Shown piece by piece: positions 24,937-34,673 of a DNA stretch of 64,000 nt. Origin of the DNA: Parabacteroides faecis (GTDB lineage Bacteria; Bacteroidota; Bacteroidia; Bacteroidales; Tannerellaceae); assembly GCF_014647375.1 (NCBI RefSeq), contig NZ_BMPB01000019.1, positions 18,684 through 82,683 of the forward strand, given 5' to 3'. How positions within the stretch are numbered: position 1 is the first letter of the stretch; every line of letters begins with the position of its first letter. A program made the translations under genes and the position numbers. A model generated the notes under the pieces. It saw nothing but the letters and a program-made list of their open reading frames with translations. It made no database searches and was not told the DNA's origin.

Positions 24937-25860
24937 ATGAGAAAAGTTATTGGCATCGGAGAAACCATTCTCGACATTATCTTTAAGAACGACCAGCCTC
25001 ATACAGCCGTACCGGGCGGTTCGGTCTTCAACGGATTGGTGTCGCTGGGACGGCTGGACGTTCCGGTTTCTTTCATCAGCGAGGTAGGTAACGACCGCGT
25101 AGGCGATATCATCCGTAAATTTATGGAAGAAAATCATATCTCAACGGAACTGGTAGACCGTTTCCCCGATGGGAAAAGTCCTATATCGCTGGCTTTCCTC
25201 GACGAAGATAACAATGCCAATTACACCTTTTACAAAGATTACCCCAAACAACGGTTGGAAGTGCCGATGCCGGTCATCAATCAGGATGATATCCTTATAT
25301 TCGGATCCTATTATTCTTTGAATCCGGCCCTGCGGGAACGAACGATCGAATTTCTGGAATACGCCAAAGAACGGAAAGCGATCATTTACTATGATCCGAA
25401 TTTCCGGAAAGCACATGCGCACGAAGCGATATACCTCACTCCCACCATCCTCGAGAACCTGGAATATGCAGATATCGTACGAGGATCGGACGAGGATTTC
25501 TTCAACATCTTCGGAAAGACAGATGTTGACCGGGTCTATTCCGATCATATCAAATTCTATTGTGAACGGTTTATCTCCACGCACGGAGCGAACGGCGTCA
25601 ACCTCTACACAGGCAAATTATCCGAACATTTCGATACGGATGCGATCAATCCGGTCAGCACCATCGGAGCAGGCGACAATTTCAATGCCGGCATCATCTA
25701 CGGATTACTGAAATATAATATCGGATATCATGATCTTCCTAGCTTAAGCAAAGAAACATGGGAAAAGATTATCCGCTGCGGCATGGATCTCGCGTCTGAA
25801 GTATGCCAAAGCTATGATAATTACATTTCTAAAGAATTCGCGGCTTCATACCGCAAGTAG
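24937..25860 (+). CDS. PfkB family carbohydrate kinase
   Basis: 307 residues of the ribokinase fold. The N-terminus VIGIGETILDIIF and the glycine pair in VPGGSVFNGLVSLGRL bind sugar. The C-terminal signature STIGAGDNFNAGIIYGLL near 248 carries the catalytic Asp (GAGD). It phosphorylates a sugar or nucleoside with ATP; fructokinase and ribokinase are both possible. It likely shares a transcript with the isomerase gene. Confidence 0.85.
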   Translation: MRKVIGIGETILDIIFKNDQPHTAVPGGSVFNGLVSLGRLDVPVSFISEVGNDRVGDIIRKFMEENHISTELVDRFPDGKSPISLAFLDEDNNANYTFYKDYPKQRLEVPMPVINQDDILIFGSYYSLNPALRERTIEFLEYAKERKAIIYYDPNFRKAHAHEAIYLTPTILENLEYADIVRGSDEDFFNIFGKTDVDRVYSDHIKFYCERFISTHGANGVNLYTGKLSEHFDTDAINPVSTIGAGDNFNAGIIYGLLKYNIGYHDLPSLSKETWEKIIRCGMDLASEVCQSYDNYISKEFAASYRK

Positions 25861-25904
25861 TCTTAAATATCATTAACTCCCGTACGATAAAGATCAGGAT
25901 TTAT

Positions 25905-25912
25905 TATCTTTG
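25905..25912 (+). promoter_or_regulatory. -7 promoter box for the phosphatase gene
   Basis: TATCTTTG, exact match. The in-frame ATG at 25919 would be almost leaderless, which favours ATG 25937. Confidence 0.5.
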
Positions 25913-25936
25913 TGATGTATGTATGCTAGAAAAACA

Positions 25937-26995
25937 ATGTTAGTAAAGATTTTTTCTCTGTTTGCTTGTGTCACTCTATTTATGGGTTGTTCCTCCAACA
26001 ATCCTGAAATACGGGCGATATGCCTGCGCGATGATATAGGGAATTATATACTGAAATGGGAAACGGAACCGCAAATAGAAGGTATACTCAAGATGTATGT
26101 CTCCGACAATCCCGAAACATTCAACAGATCTCTCCCTGCAGGATACGCCAACATAAAAGACGGGGTTACTACCTATATCACGAACGACAACATGTCGCGT
26201 AAATATTTCCTGCTGTCTTTCAATGATAAATATTTTAAAACGATCGGTGCCCGTTCCGTTGCGATGGACAGCATACAGAACGTACGCGAGATAGGAGGCT
26301 ATGGGACGAGCCATAACCATAAAACGACCCGTTGGGGGAAGGTTTTCCGTTCCGGACAACTCAGTTCGCTGAGCGAATGGGATTCGATCCGCCTGAACAA
26401 TTTGCATATCAAAACGGTTATAGACCTGCGCGGGAATGATGAGCTGGCTGCCAGTCCGCTACGTTATTCAAAGGCAAACATAATACATATCCCTATTCCT
26501 ATCAAGAATATGGACAATGTTACCGCCCGGATACAGGAAGACCGGATGCGTAAAGGTGACGGCCTGCTGTTCATGCAGGACACTTATCTGCAATACGTAA
26601 CCGATTACAGCGATCAATTTGCCAAAGCGCTCGATGTTTTCCTGGAAGAGGATAATTATCCGATCCTGGTGAACTGTTCGATGGGAAAGGATCGTACAGG
26701 CTACCTGACAGCCATGTTACTTTTCGCCCTCGGCATACCGGAAGAGACTGTTGTAAGAGATTACATGGCTTCCAACGAAAATATCAATATCGGACACCTG
26801 GCCTATATGGCGCGCGATCTGAGCACGAATGCACAGGAAACGATCACCACGCTGGTCACTGTCAATGAAGGGTTGATCGATCTGGTCCTGAAACGGATCA
26901 GGAAAGATTACGGTTCGGTAGACAAATATCTGTCAAAAGGGTTAGGACTGACAGAAAAGAAACGGGACACGTTAAAAGATATTTTGTTATATTAA
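25937..26995 (+). CDS. Tyrosine-protein phosphatase-like lipoprotein
   Basis: 352 residues from the chosen start. Lipobox LFMGC near residue 18 predicts a lipoprotein. An N-terminal Ig-like region spans about 25-110, then a dual-specificity-type phosphatase domain at about 115-290 whose P-loop is LVNCSMGKDRTGY (C-x5-R). The usual His before the Cys is Asn. VFRSGQLSSLSEWD and VIDLRGNDEL are further hallmarks of this family. It would act on phosphotyrosine, phosphoinositide or a similar substrate in the periplasm or at the surface. An alternative start at 25919 adds six residues. Confidence 0.82.
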   Translation: MLVKIFSLFACVTLFMGCSSNNPEIRAICLRDDIGNYILKWETEPQIEGILKMYVSDNPETFNRSLPAGYANIKDGVTTYITNDNMSRKYFLLSFNDKYFKTIGARSVAMDSIQNVREIGGYGTSHNHKTTRWGKVFRSGQLSSLSEWDSIRLNNLHIKTVIDLRGNDELAASPLRYSKANIIHIPIPIKNMDNVTARIQEDRMRKGDGLLFMQDTYLQYVTDYSDQFAKALDVFLEEDNYPILVNCSMGKDRTGYLTAMLLFALGIPEETVVRDYMASNENINIGHLAYMARDLSTNAQETITTLVTVNEGLIDLVLKRIRKDYGSVDKYLSKGLGLTEKKRDTLKDILLY

Positions 26996-27016
26996 TGTGA
27001 ATCCGAATTATTTATC

Positions 27017-27024
27017 TACCTTTG
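27017..27024 (+). promoter_or_regulatory. -7 promoter box for the DEAD-box helicase gene
   Basis: TACCTTTG, exact match, 37 bp before the TTG start. Confidence 0.55.
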
Positions 27025-27061
27025 TACCCTCTGAATTTATTATATATACATATATCACATT

Positions 27062-28906
27062 TTGAAAACATTTGAAGAATTAGGAGTTGCCGCCCCCATA
27101 TTGAAGGCAATCCAGGAAATGGGTTACGAATCGCCCATGCCGGTACAGGAAGAAGTGATTCCTTTCTTGCTGGGAGAAGACAACGACGTAATTGCATTGG
27201 CACAAACAGGAACAGGAAAAACAGCCGCTTTCGGTCTGCCCATCCTGCAGAAGATCGATGTGACAAGATATCAGCCTCAAGCACTCATACTTTGTCCCAC
27301 CAGGGAACTTTGTCTGCAAATTGCCGACGACCTGAATGATTACTCCAAATACATCGACAACCTGAAGGTACTGCCGGTATATGGAGGCTCAAGCATTGAA
27401 AGTCAGATCAAGACACTGAAACGCGGTGTACACGTAGTTGTGGCTACACCGGGCCGTCTGCTCGACCTGATGAACCGTAAGACTGTCGATCTGGGTACGA
27501 TCAAAAACGTCATTATGGACGAAGCAGACGAAATGCTGAACATGGGATTCACCGACAGTATCAACGCGATTCTGGCTGAAGTCCCGCCTGCACGTAACAT
27601 GTTACTTTTCTCCGCTACCATGCCGCAGGGCATCGCCAGCATCATGAAGAAGTACATGAAGAACCCGAAAGAAATCGTTATCGGGAACAAGAACGAAGGA
27701 AACAAGAATATCAAGGATATTTATTATATGGTTCGTGCACAGGATAAATACCTGGCACTGAAACGTATTGCCGACTATTATCCGAACATCTACGGTATCG
27801 TCTTCTGCCGTACCCGTAAGGAAACACAGGAGATTGCCGACAAGCTGATACAAGACGGCTACAACGCAGACTCGCTGCACGGCGAACTGAGCCAGGCGCA
27901 GCGCGACTACGTGATGCAGAAATTCCGTGTTAAAAATATCCAGCTGTTAGTTGCTACCGACGTAGCTGCCCGCGGACTGGACGTGGACGATCTGACACAC
28001 GTAATCAACTACGGTTTGCCTGATGAAGTAGAATCGTATACACACCGCCGCGGACGTACGGGACGTGCCGGTAAGACAGGCATTTCTATTTCTATCTGCC
28101 ACGTAAAGGAAAAAGGAAAAATCCGCCTGATCGAAAATATCATCAAGAAGAAATTTGAGAAAGGTGTAATGCCCAGCGGGCACGATATCTGTGAAAAGCA
28201 GCTTTTCAACCTCGTAGACCAGATCGAAAAAGTGAAGGTAGACGAAGAAGAGATTGCCACACTGATGCCGCAGATTTACCGTAAACTGGAATGGCTGGAC
28301 AAAGAAGATATTATCAAACGTGTTGTTTCTCTGGAATTCAACCGTATGATCGACTACTACAAAGATGCTGACGAAATTCAGGAAGTAGACGAACGCTCAG
28401 CCCGCAGCGAACGTACAGAACGCGGAGAACGCCGTAGTCATACGGCAGAAGAAGGATTCTCCCGCTTCTTCCTCAACTTCGGTAAAACTGACGGTCTTTA
28501 TCCGAACCAGTTGATCGAACTGGTCAATAAATGTGTTCCAGGCAAGGTGAGAATCGGAAAGATCGACCTGCGCGACAGCTTCTCATTCTTCGAAGTAGAG
28601 GAAGGCGAATCACAGCGTGTCATGGACAACATGAACGGTTTTGAGATAGACGGCAAACGAATCTCCGTAGAACCGGCCCAGGGTAAAGGCGAAGGCAGCA
28701 GAAGCAGTCGCGGCGGTTTCGGCCGTGGCGGAGGCAATTCGCGCGGTGGCGGCAATGGTGGTTCCAGAGGCGGTTATAAAGGTGGCGGAGGCTACAAAGG
28801 TAAACGCGAAGGCGGTTTCAGCGGTAGTACGAGCGACAGACGTAACAGTGAAAAACCCTGGAGACGCGATACTTCAGACCGTAATGCACGGAAGAAAAGA
28901 TATTAA
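27062..28906 (+). CDS. DEAD-box RNA helicase with DbpA-type RNA-binding domain, TTG start
   Basis: 614 residues. Helicase motifs in order: Q motif GYESPMPVQ, I AQTGTGKT, Ia PTRELCLQ, II DEAD, III SAT, V ATDVAARGLDVDD, VI HRRGRTGRAG. A DbpA/CsdA-like RNA-binding domain lies at about 465-545 (KVRIGKIDLRDSFSFFEVE), then an Arg/Gly-rich tail. It remodels RNA, probably in ribosome assembly or cold adaptation. The start is TTG at 27062: the frame has a stop at 27032, no ATG before codon 20, and a start there would remove the conserved phenylalanine region before the Q motif. A strong terminator follows. Confidence 0.92.
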   Translation: MKTFEELGVAAPILKAIQEMGYESPMPVQEEVIPFLLGEDNDVIALAQTGTGKTAAFGLPILQKIDVTRYQPQALILCPTRELCLQIADDLNDYSKYIDNLKVLPVYGGSSIESQIKTLKRGVHVVVATPGRLLDLMNRKTVDLGTIKNVIMDEADEMLNMGFTDSINAILAEVPPARNMLLFSATMPQGIASIMKKYMKNPKEIVIGNKNEGNKNIKDIYYMVRAQDKYLALKRIADYYPNIYGIVFCRTRKETQEIADKLIQDGYNADSLHGELSQAQRDYVMQKFRVKNIQLLVATDVAARGLDVDDLTHVINYGLPDEVESYTHRRGRTGRAGKTGISISICHVKEKGKIRLIENIIKKKFEKGVMPSGHDICEKQLFNLVDQIEKVKVDEEEIATLMPQIYRKLEWLDKEDIIKRVVSLEFNRMIDYYKDADEIQEVDERSARSERTERGERRSHTAEEGFSRFFLNFGKTDGLYPNQLIELVNKCVPGKVRIGKIDLRDSFSFFEVEEGESQRVMDNMNGFEIDGKRISVEPAQGKGEGSRSSRGGFGRGGGNSRGGGNGGSRGGYKGGGGYKGKREGGFSGSTSDRRNSEKPWRRDTSDRNARKKRY

Positions 28907-28923
28907 CCTTCATACATAAAAGC

Positions 28924-28959
28924 AAAAGGGCGGAACCGTTATCGATTCCGCCCTTTTTT
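28924..28959. terminator. Bidirectional terminator, 12-bp perfect stem
   Basis: AAAAGGGCGGAA at 28924-28935 pairs with TTCCGCCCTTTT at 28946-28957, with six Ts in all. It lies between the convergent helicase and GH20 genes. Confidence 0.85.
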
Positions 28960-28967
28960 ATTTCAGA

Positions 28968-30542
28968 TCAACCATTCTGTAACACGTCTTCCTTTGCCGG
29001 AGCATCCGGTTCCGGGGTAGATGACGGATTGAACGGATTGAAGTAGTAAATACCCAATGTATTCAGATATTCCAGGAAATACGGCAACTTCTTCATGAAC
29101 AAACTGCATTCCTTTTCTTTGGCAGGAGTCCATCCGTCTTCTGCCACAGCGACCAAACGCGGGAAAGTCATAAAGTCAAGACGTTTCGGATCTGCTACAC
29201 GTTCTGTCCATAAAGAGAACTGCAACCCCATTACCTGATCCTCATAATCTTTTGTCAGATGGATAATAGGTTCGGGGAAACGGTAAATATCCTCGATCGT
29301 ATTATAACCGTTCCACAAACGGCCGACATTGTGTTCTCCGTATTGAACGAAATCCGCATAGAAAGGACGGCGCGGAGTCATTATCACCTGGTAGCCATTC
29401 TCCAGAGCCTTTACCAACTGGTGTTTACGGTCATGACGCCACCACATAACTACTGCTTTACCCGGAGAAACGCCGGCATCGATAATTTCGTCCCAACCGA
29501 TCATTGTCTTTCCTTTGGAGGCTACGATATCAGCGGCACGGTTCACGAAATAATGTTCCAGACCTGTTTCATTCTGTAACTTTTTATCTTTGATGAATTG
29601 CTGGATTTCCGGATCGGTAAACCAACTTTGATTTCCATAATGAACCTCATCTCCACCGATATGGATATAAGGAGAAGGGAATAAAGAGACGATTTCATCG
29701 AGCACATCACTGATGAACTGGTAAGTTGTTTCCTTACAGGGATGGAATGTGAAACCATCCCATTTGCCTTCTCCGCCACCGGATAATTCAGGATATGAAC
29801 GGCTGACAGCTGTCGCATGTCCGGGCATATCGAATTCAGGAACCACCATAATATGACGTTCTGCCGCATAGGCAACGATCTCCCTGATCTCTTCCTGCGT
29901 ATAGAATTTCGCGGGTGCATTCGGGTCATGCCAGTTACCGATAGCACCGACAGAAGTCAGTTTTGGATATTTCTTGATCTCGATACGCCAACCCGGCTCG
30001 TCGGTCAGGTGCCAGTGGAAGACATTCATACGGAGGGAAGCCATAATATCCAGATACTGTTTAACCTTTTCCTTCCCGAAGAAATGACGGCTTTCATCCA
30101 GCATAAAGCCTCTCCAGCCATAACGCGGCTGATCGACGATCTTACAGGATCTCACCGTTCCTTTGCCGAAACGGGCCAGTTGTTTCAATGCTTCTTTTGC
30201 ATAAAACAAACCGGATTCGGAAGAGGCTTCCAATAAAACAGATTCGGGGGTGACAGTCAGTGTATAAGCCTCGTCTGCCATACGTAGTTTTTCGTCCAGA
30301 ACCAACCGGATGGTTCCCTGCGAAGGAGTGCCCGACAGTTCGGATCCTTTCAGTTCGGACGGTAGTTTTTTAGCCAGTTGATCGGCATATCCGCCATTTC
30401 CGGTGATCTGGGATGCCGTACCGATCGTAAAAGAACCTTTCCCACCCGACACCTTGGCTGGAGTGGGAAACAAAGTGAGTTGAGCCAATGCCGGCAAGGT
30501 CAGAAATACCAGCAATACAGCAATAGAAAATAGTTTTCTCAT
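28968..30542 (-). CDS. GH20 beta-N-acetylhexosaminidase, exported
   Basis: 524 residues. Signal peptide 1-20 (ends PALAQ), an N-terminal GH20b-like domain at about 22-135, and the TIM barrel from 140 (YGWRGFMLDESRHFFGKEKV). Catalytic Asp-Glu D298-E299 in the canonical HIGGDEV. The HWHLTDEPGWRIEIKKYPKL block is typical of hexosaminidases that act on GlcNAc or GalNAc. It is shorter than the GH20 at 5841 and lacks the C-terminal sandwich, so the two are not recent duplicates. It shares the upstream region with the divergent C69 peptidase gene. Confidence 0.92.
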   Translation of the reverse strand: MRKLFSIAVLLVFLTLPALAQLTLFPTPAKVSGGKGSFTIGTASQITGNGGYADQLAKKLPSELKGSELSGTPSQGTIRLVLDEKLRMADEAYTLTVTPESVLLEASSESGLFYAKEALKQLARFGKGTVRSCKIVDQPRYGWRGFMLDESRHFFGKEKVKQYLDIMASLRMNVFHWHLTDEPGWRIEIKKYPKLTSVGAIGNWHDPNAPAKFYTQEEIREIVAYAAERHIMVVPEFDMPGHATAVSRSYPELSGGGEGKWDGFTFHPCKETTYQFISDVLDEIVSLFPSPYIHIGGDEVHYGNQSWFTDPEIQQFIKDKKLQNETGLEHYFVNRAADIVASKGKTMIGWDEIIDAGVSPGKAVVMWWRHDRKHQLVKALENGYQVIMTPRRPFYADFVQYGEHNVGRLWNGYNTIEDIYRFPEPIIHLTKDYEDQVMGLQFSLWTERVADPKRLDFMTFPRLVAVAEDGWTPAKEKECSLFMKKLPYFLEYLNTLGIYYFNPFNPSSTPEPDAPAKEDVLQNG

Positions 30543-30585
30543 GGGACTATAATTGTTATGTTATCGTACACACTTTAGATTTGGG

Positions 30586-30593
30586 CAAATATA
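30586..30593 (-). promoter_or_regulatory. -7 promoter box for the second GH20 gene
   Basis: Minus-strand TATATTTG, 43 bp upstream of the start at 30542. The divergent peptidase gene has a near match (TATCTTTA) around 30617. Confidence 0.45.
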
Positions 30594-30648
30594 TAGATTT
30601 ATTCCGATACAGTTTGTATCTTTAACCACTAAATCAAATGACAAACAC

Positions 30649-32259
30649 ATGAACAGATTGTTTATCCTTACTCTTACACTTATCTGCCACTGTTTCATTA
30701 CGACTGCGCAGGAGATAGAATACGCTCGACCTGTCAACACACCGGAGAGCTGCACTAGTATTATGGTCGGTAAAAAGGCCTCGACAGACGGCTCGGTAAT
30801 GACCAGCCACACATGCGACGGTAACTACCGCACCTGGATGGATATCGTTCCGGCTGCCACCTACGACCGCGACACGACAGTTGCCATCTACAACGGACGG
30901 ATGCACACCGAATATCCGAACGACCAGACGAATGTGGAACTGAAAGGAACTATTCCCCAGGCACATTCCACGTATCAGTTCCTGAACACCTCCTACCCTT
31001 GCCTGAACGAAAAACAACTGGGGATCGGGGAAACTACGATCTCCGGACGGAAAGAACTGGAGAACAAGAACGGCATGTTCATGATCGAAGAGCTGGAAAA
31101 GATCGCCCTGCAACGCTGCTCGACCGCCCGTGATGCTATCCGCCTGATCGGAAAGCTGGTAAAAGAATTCGGTTACGGTGATTCCGGCGAATGTCTGACT
31201 ATCGCCGATCCGAATGAGGTATGGATATTCGAAATATTCGGAGAAGGCCCGGATAAGATCGGCGGTGTATGGGCGGCAGTACGTATTCCGGATGACCATG
31301 TCAGTGTTTCAGCAAATATCTCCCGTATCTCTACACTCGATTTGAAGGATAAAGATAATTATATGGCCTCGGATAATGTGTTCGATGTAGCTAAGAAGAT
31401 GAAGTTATGGGATGGAAAAGAGCCGTTCCGCTTCTGGAAGGCTTACAGCGGCGGAAATTATTTCGGCGAACTGAAATCTTTCAGCCTACGCGAGTTTTTT
31501 ATCCTGAACAGCCTCGCTCCTTCCCTGAAACTGGCTTACGATTCAGAAGAACTTCCGTTGAGCGTCAAGCCGGATAAACCGATTGCTGCTACCGATGTAA
31601 TGGCGCTTTTACGTGCAACTTACGAAGGTACGGACTGGGATACGACAAAGAATCTGAAAATCCTCGCCAAGAAGAAGGACAGTGTTGAAAAAGATTCCGT
31701 GACGAGTCCGGCAGCTAATCCCTGGATGACGACGGATATGATCAATATGCTGAATGCTATCAAAGGCGGCACAGTGGACCGCAACCGCCTGGTAGCCGTT
31801 CCTCAATGTTCTTATTCGCATGTGATCCAGTTACGCAACTGGCTACCCGATGCAGTCGGCGGTGTTGCCTGGTTATCTTTCGATAATCCGGGACAAAGTC
31901 CGCGTATCCCTATTTTCTCCGGTTCCACCGCACTTCCGCCCAGCTTCGGTATCTGCGGGCAGCACCGTCACCGGAAAGATGCAGCCATCTGGTCGTTCCG
32001 CGAAGCAAACAAATTAGCTACCGTACGTTGGGGACTGACCAAAGAGAAAATACAAACTGCCATCACTCATTTTGAAGAGAAAGGACAGCGGGAACTGCCT
32101 TTTGTCGAAAGCCAGTATAAAGAGATACAGCAGGCGAAAGGTAACGAAGCAGCTAACGCCTTTCTGACAGGATACACCTCAGATTTCGCCGGGGCAACCA
32201 TGCAGCGCTGGCAGGAAATGGCAGACGAATTCTGGAAGATGTTCGCAAGAGGGTTTTAA
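30649..32259 (+). CDS. C69 family dipeptidase (PepD-like), exported
   Basis: 536 residues from ATG 30649, which gives a signal peptide (RLFILTLTLICHCFITTAQ). The open frame goes back to 30553, but that region contains the promoter. Mature residues start near the C69 nucleophile Cys35 in ESCTSIMVGKKASTDGSVM, the Ntn-hydrolase hallmark. The family releases dipeptides; secreted forms occur in Bacteroidetes. A C1-family peptidase gene follows after 34 bp, so the pair probably works together in periplasmic peptide breakdown. Confidence 0.85.
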   Translation: MNRLFILTLTLICHCFITTAQEIEYARPVNTPESCTSIMVGKKASTDGSVMTSHTCDGNYRTWMDIVPAATYDRDTTVAIYNGRMHTEYPNDQTNVELKGTIPQAHSTYQFLNTSYPCLNEKQLGIGETTISGRKELENKNGMFMIEELEKIALQRCSTARDAIRLIGKLVKEFGYGDSGECLTIADPNEVWIFEIFGEGPDKIGGVWAAVRIPDDHVSVSANISRISTLDLKDKDNYMASDNVFDVAKKMKLWDGKEPFRFWKAYSGGNYFGELKSFSLREFFILNSLAPSLKLAYDSEELPLSVKPDKPIAATDVMALLRATYEGTDWDTTKNLKILAKKKDSVEKDSVTSPAANPWMTTDMINMLNAIKGGTVDRNRLVAVPQCSYSHVIQLRNWLPDAVGGVAWLSFDNPGQSPRIPIFSGSTALPPSFGICGQHRHRKDAAIWSFREANKLATVRWGLTKEKIQTAITHFEEKGQRELPFVESQYKEIQQAKGNEAANAFLTGYTSDFAGATMQRWQEMADEFWKMFARGF

Positions 32260-32293
32260 GAACTGAATTATTATAACATAAACAACATATCAT

Positions 32294-33463
32294 ATGAAAG
32301 CATTATTTATCTCCTGTGCCTTGCTGCTTTCCGCATTCAGCACGTTTGCACAAGGTTATCAGTTTACCGAAGTGGTAACCGTTCCGGCTACCCCGGTAAA
32401 AAACCAGGCTGCCACCGGTACTTGCTGGTGTTTTGCAACCACCTCTTTTATGGAATCCGAACTATTACGCATGGGAAAAGGCGAATACGACCTTTCCGAA
32501 ATGTTTATCGTGCGTCAGAAATATATGAACCAGTTACAAGATAACTATCTGCGCCGCGGAGAGGGAAATATCGGGCAAGGCAGCCTGTCCCATACCTTCA
32601 AGAATGCATACCGCCAGGTAGGAATCGTTCCCGAAGAGGTTTACAAAGGGATCAACTACGACTCCGAACGTCATAACCACAGTGAAATGGTTCAGTACAT
32701 GGAGGCTATTGCTAATGTTGCAGTCAAGAATAAGAAACGCAGCCCGGAATACGACAAACTGATCCGGAACCTGTTCGACACCTATCTGGGAGAACTGCCT
32801 GCCAAATTCACTTACAAAGGGAAAGAATATACTCCCAAATCGTTCGCCGAATCTCTGGGATTAAATATGGATGACTACATCGAACTAACCAGTTTCACAC
32901 ATCATCCGTATTACGTAAAATTCGATGTGGAAGTACCTGACAACTGGGAACATCAACTCATGTACAACCTGCCTCTCGACGAAATGATCGAGACAGTCGA
33001 TTATGCTTTAAACAACGGTTTCACCGTATGTTGGGACGGTGATGTCAGTGAAAAAGGCTTCTCTTTCAAAAATGGCGTAGCTATCAACCCGGAAGTGAAG
33101 AAGGTAGAAGACTTCTCCAATACCGACCGTGCCCGTTTCGAGAAGATGGATGAAAAGGAACGTCTGGAAGAAGTGTATAAATTCGAACAGCCATATCCGG
33201 AAGTCAAAGTAACTCCCGAAGTCCGTCAGCAGGGTTTCGAAGCATTCGTTACAACTGATGACCATCTGATGCACCTGACCGGTATTACCAAAGACCAGAA
33301 CGGAACCAAATATTACATCACAAAGAATTCCTGGGGTACAGACCGTAATAAATTCGGCGGCTATCTGAATATGTCTGAAAGCTTCGTCCGTGCCAAAACC
33401 ATTTATATCATGTTGCACAAGGACGCAATCCCGAAAGCGATCAAAGCAAAATTAAGTTTATAA
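32294..33463 (+). CDS. C1B family cysteine peptidase (aminopeptidase C/bleomycin hydrolase-like), exported
   Basis: 389 residues. Signal peptide 1-19 (ends STFAQ). Papain-type active-site block ATGTCWCFATTSFME with Cys44, the His in TDDHLMHLTGI near 325, and Asn in KNSWGTDRNKFGGY near 349. Order and length match the PepC/BLMH group rather than papain. It is exported, unlike cytoplasmic PepC. It is cotranscribed with the C69 gene and followed by a strong terminator. Confidence 0.88.
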   Translation: MKALFISCALLLSAFSTFAQGYQFTEVVTVPATPVKNQAATGTCWCFATTSFMESELLRMGKGEYDLSEMFIVRQKYMNQLQDNYLRRGEGNIGQGSLSHTFKNAYRQVGIVPEEVYKGINYDSERHNHSEMVQYMEAIANVAVKNKKRSPEYDKLIRNLFDTYLGELPAKFTYKGKEYTPKSFAESLGLNMDDYIELTSFTHHPYYVKFDVEVPDNWEHQLMYNLPLDEMIETVDYALNNGFTVCWDGDVSEKGFSFKNGVAINPEVKKVEDFSNTDRARFEKMDEKERLEEVYKFEQPYPEVKVTPEVRQQGFEAFVTTDDHLMHLTGITKDQNGTKYYITKNSWGTDRNKFGGYLNMSESFVRAKTIYIMLHKDAIPKAIKAKLSL

Positions 33464-33502
33464 GGAGATACATTCATAGGGTTTATATTCCTTATCTTTC
33501 AA

Positions 33503-33551
33503 AAAAAGACAGGTGGATGCATTTATCAGATATGCATTCACCTGTCTTTTT
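33503..33551. terminator. Bidirectional terminator between the peptidase pair and GalM
   Basis: A 20-bp stem with one G-U pair (33503-33522 with 33532-33551) has A-run and T-run ends. It ends both the plus-strand peptidase unit and the minus-strand carbohydrate locus. Confidence 0.8.
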
Positions 33552-33557
33552 AAAGGA

Positions 33558-34655
33558 TTACATCGTTTTAAACCTATATTCTGTTATATGGCTATATTTA
33601 TTTGAACTATCTATCAAAACAGAAGGAAAAGCGGGTTGATTCGGAGCATCCGGATACCCTTGTGTTTCGATAGCAATCCCTGCACTTGCATAATAGGGGA
33701 TTCCATCTTTCCCTATATCCGTTCCATCCATAAAATAGCCGTTATACACCTGTACCGAGGGTTGATCAGTGTATATTTCAAGAATTCGACCGGAGGTTTC
33801 ATCAGACAAACCGGCGGCGAAGTTCAATTCCTCCCCTTCCTTCCTATCCAAAGCATATGCCAGAGAGAAACCTTTCCCCTTTTGTATCTGCGAATGTTCC
33901 TCTGCCAAAGACGAGGCAATGGTTCGAGGCGAACGGAAATCGAGCAGAGTGCCGTCTACAGGCAGCAAGCTTCCCGTAGGAATCAATTCCCCGTCACAAG
34001 CGATGATGGCAGATGCATTCAGGGTTAAATTATGGGATAAGACATTCTTCTTCACTGCAGGACCGGAGGATGATTGCAGGTTGAAAAAAGCATGATTTGT
34101 CAGGTTAACAGGAGTCAGACGATCGGTCGTTGCTTCGCATTCCATACGCAAACAGTTATTATTTTGCAATAGGTAAGTAACCTTTACTTGCAGGTTACCC
34201 GGATAACCCTCTTCCCCGCTTTGTGAATAAATGGAGAACTCGACAGCTTCCTCGCCGGCAGGAGTAAGAAATGAACGGGATTTCCAGAAACGATTGTGAA
34301 AAGCATCGATTCCACCGTGCAAATGATTACGGACAGGCTTGCCATAGGCATCGTTGGAAGCCAACAAATACTCCTGATCCCCCAACCGGAAACAAGCATT
34401 GCTGATTCTTCCGCAAACACGGCCGACAATCGCTCCATGATACTGTTCACCTGCCATCCGGTAACCATCGAGGGTATCGAAACCAAGTACAATATCCCCC
34501 ATGCAACCGTTACGGTCAGGTGCCCACATACTTACCCAACGGGCACCGTAATTCGTGAACTGGGCAACCAGTCCGTTACGATTCCTTAATGTAATCAATT
34601 CAGCGGCAAGAGTCGATCCCCCACCGCTGAACGCTGATACAGATAGAATTTTCAT
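33558..34655 (-). CDS. galM: Aldose 1-epimerase (galactose mutarotase)
   Basis: 365 residues of the galactose mutarotase beta-supersandwich. Key blocks: FTNYGARWVSMWAPD near 35, the HLHGGIDAFHNRFW region near 130 with catalytic His, LTNHAFFNLQS near 182 with the second His, and a C-terminal GIAIETQGYPDAPNQP block with the catalytic Glu. It interconverts alpha and beta galactose or glucose. No signal peptide is clear, so it is probably cytoplasmic. It is the last gene of the carbohydrate locus, 18 bp after the GH36 gene, in line with galactose release. Confidence 0.9.
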   Translation of the reverse strand: MKILSVSAFSGGGSTLAAELITLRNRNGLVAQFTNYGARWVSMWAPDRNGCMGDIVLGFDTLDGYRMAGEQYHGAIVGRVCGRISNACFRLGDQEYLLASNDAYGKPVRNHLHGGIDAFHNRFWKSRSFLTPAGEEAVEFSIYSQSGEEGYPGNLQVKVTYLLQNNNCLRMECEATTDRLTPVNLTNHAFFNLQSSSGPAVKKNVLSHNLTLNASAIIACDGELIPTGSLLPVDGTLLDFRSPRTIASSLAEEHSQIQKGKGFSLAYALDRKEGEELNFAAGLSDETSGRILEIYTDQPSVQVYNGYFMDGTDIGKDGIPYYASAGIAIETQGYPDAPNQPAFPSVLIDSSNKYSHITEYRFKTM

Positions 34656-34673
34656 ATTAAGAAGCTAGCTTTA

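Noticed and set aside
5841-30542. The two GH20 genes as a recent duplication
   Set aside because: They differ in length, catalytic motif (HIGTDE against HIGGDE) and C-terminal domain, so they are separate subfamilies.
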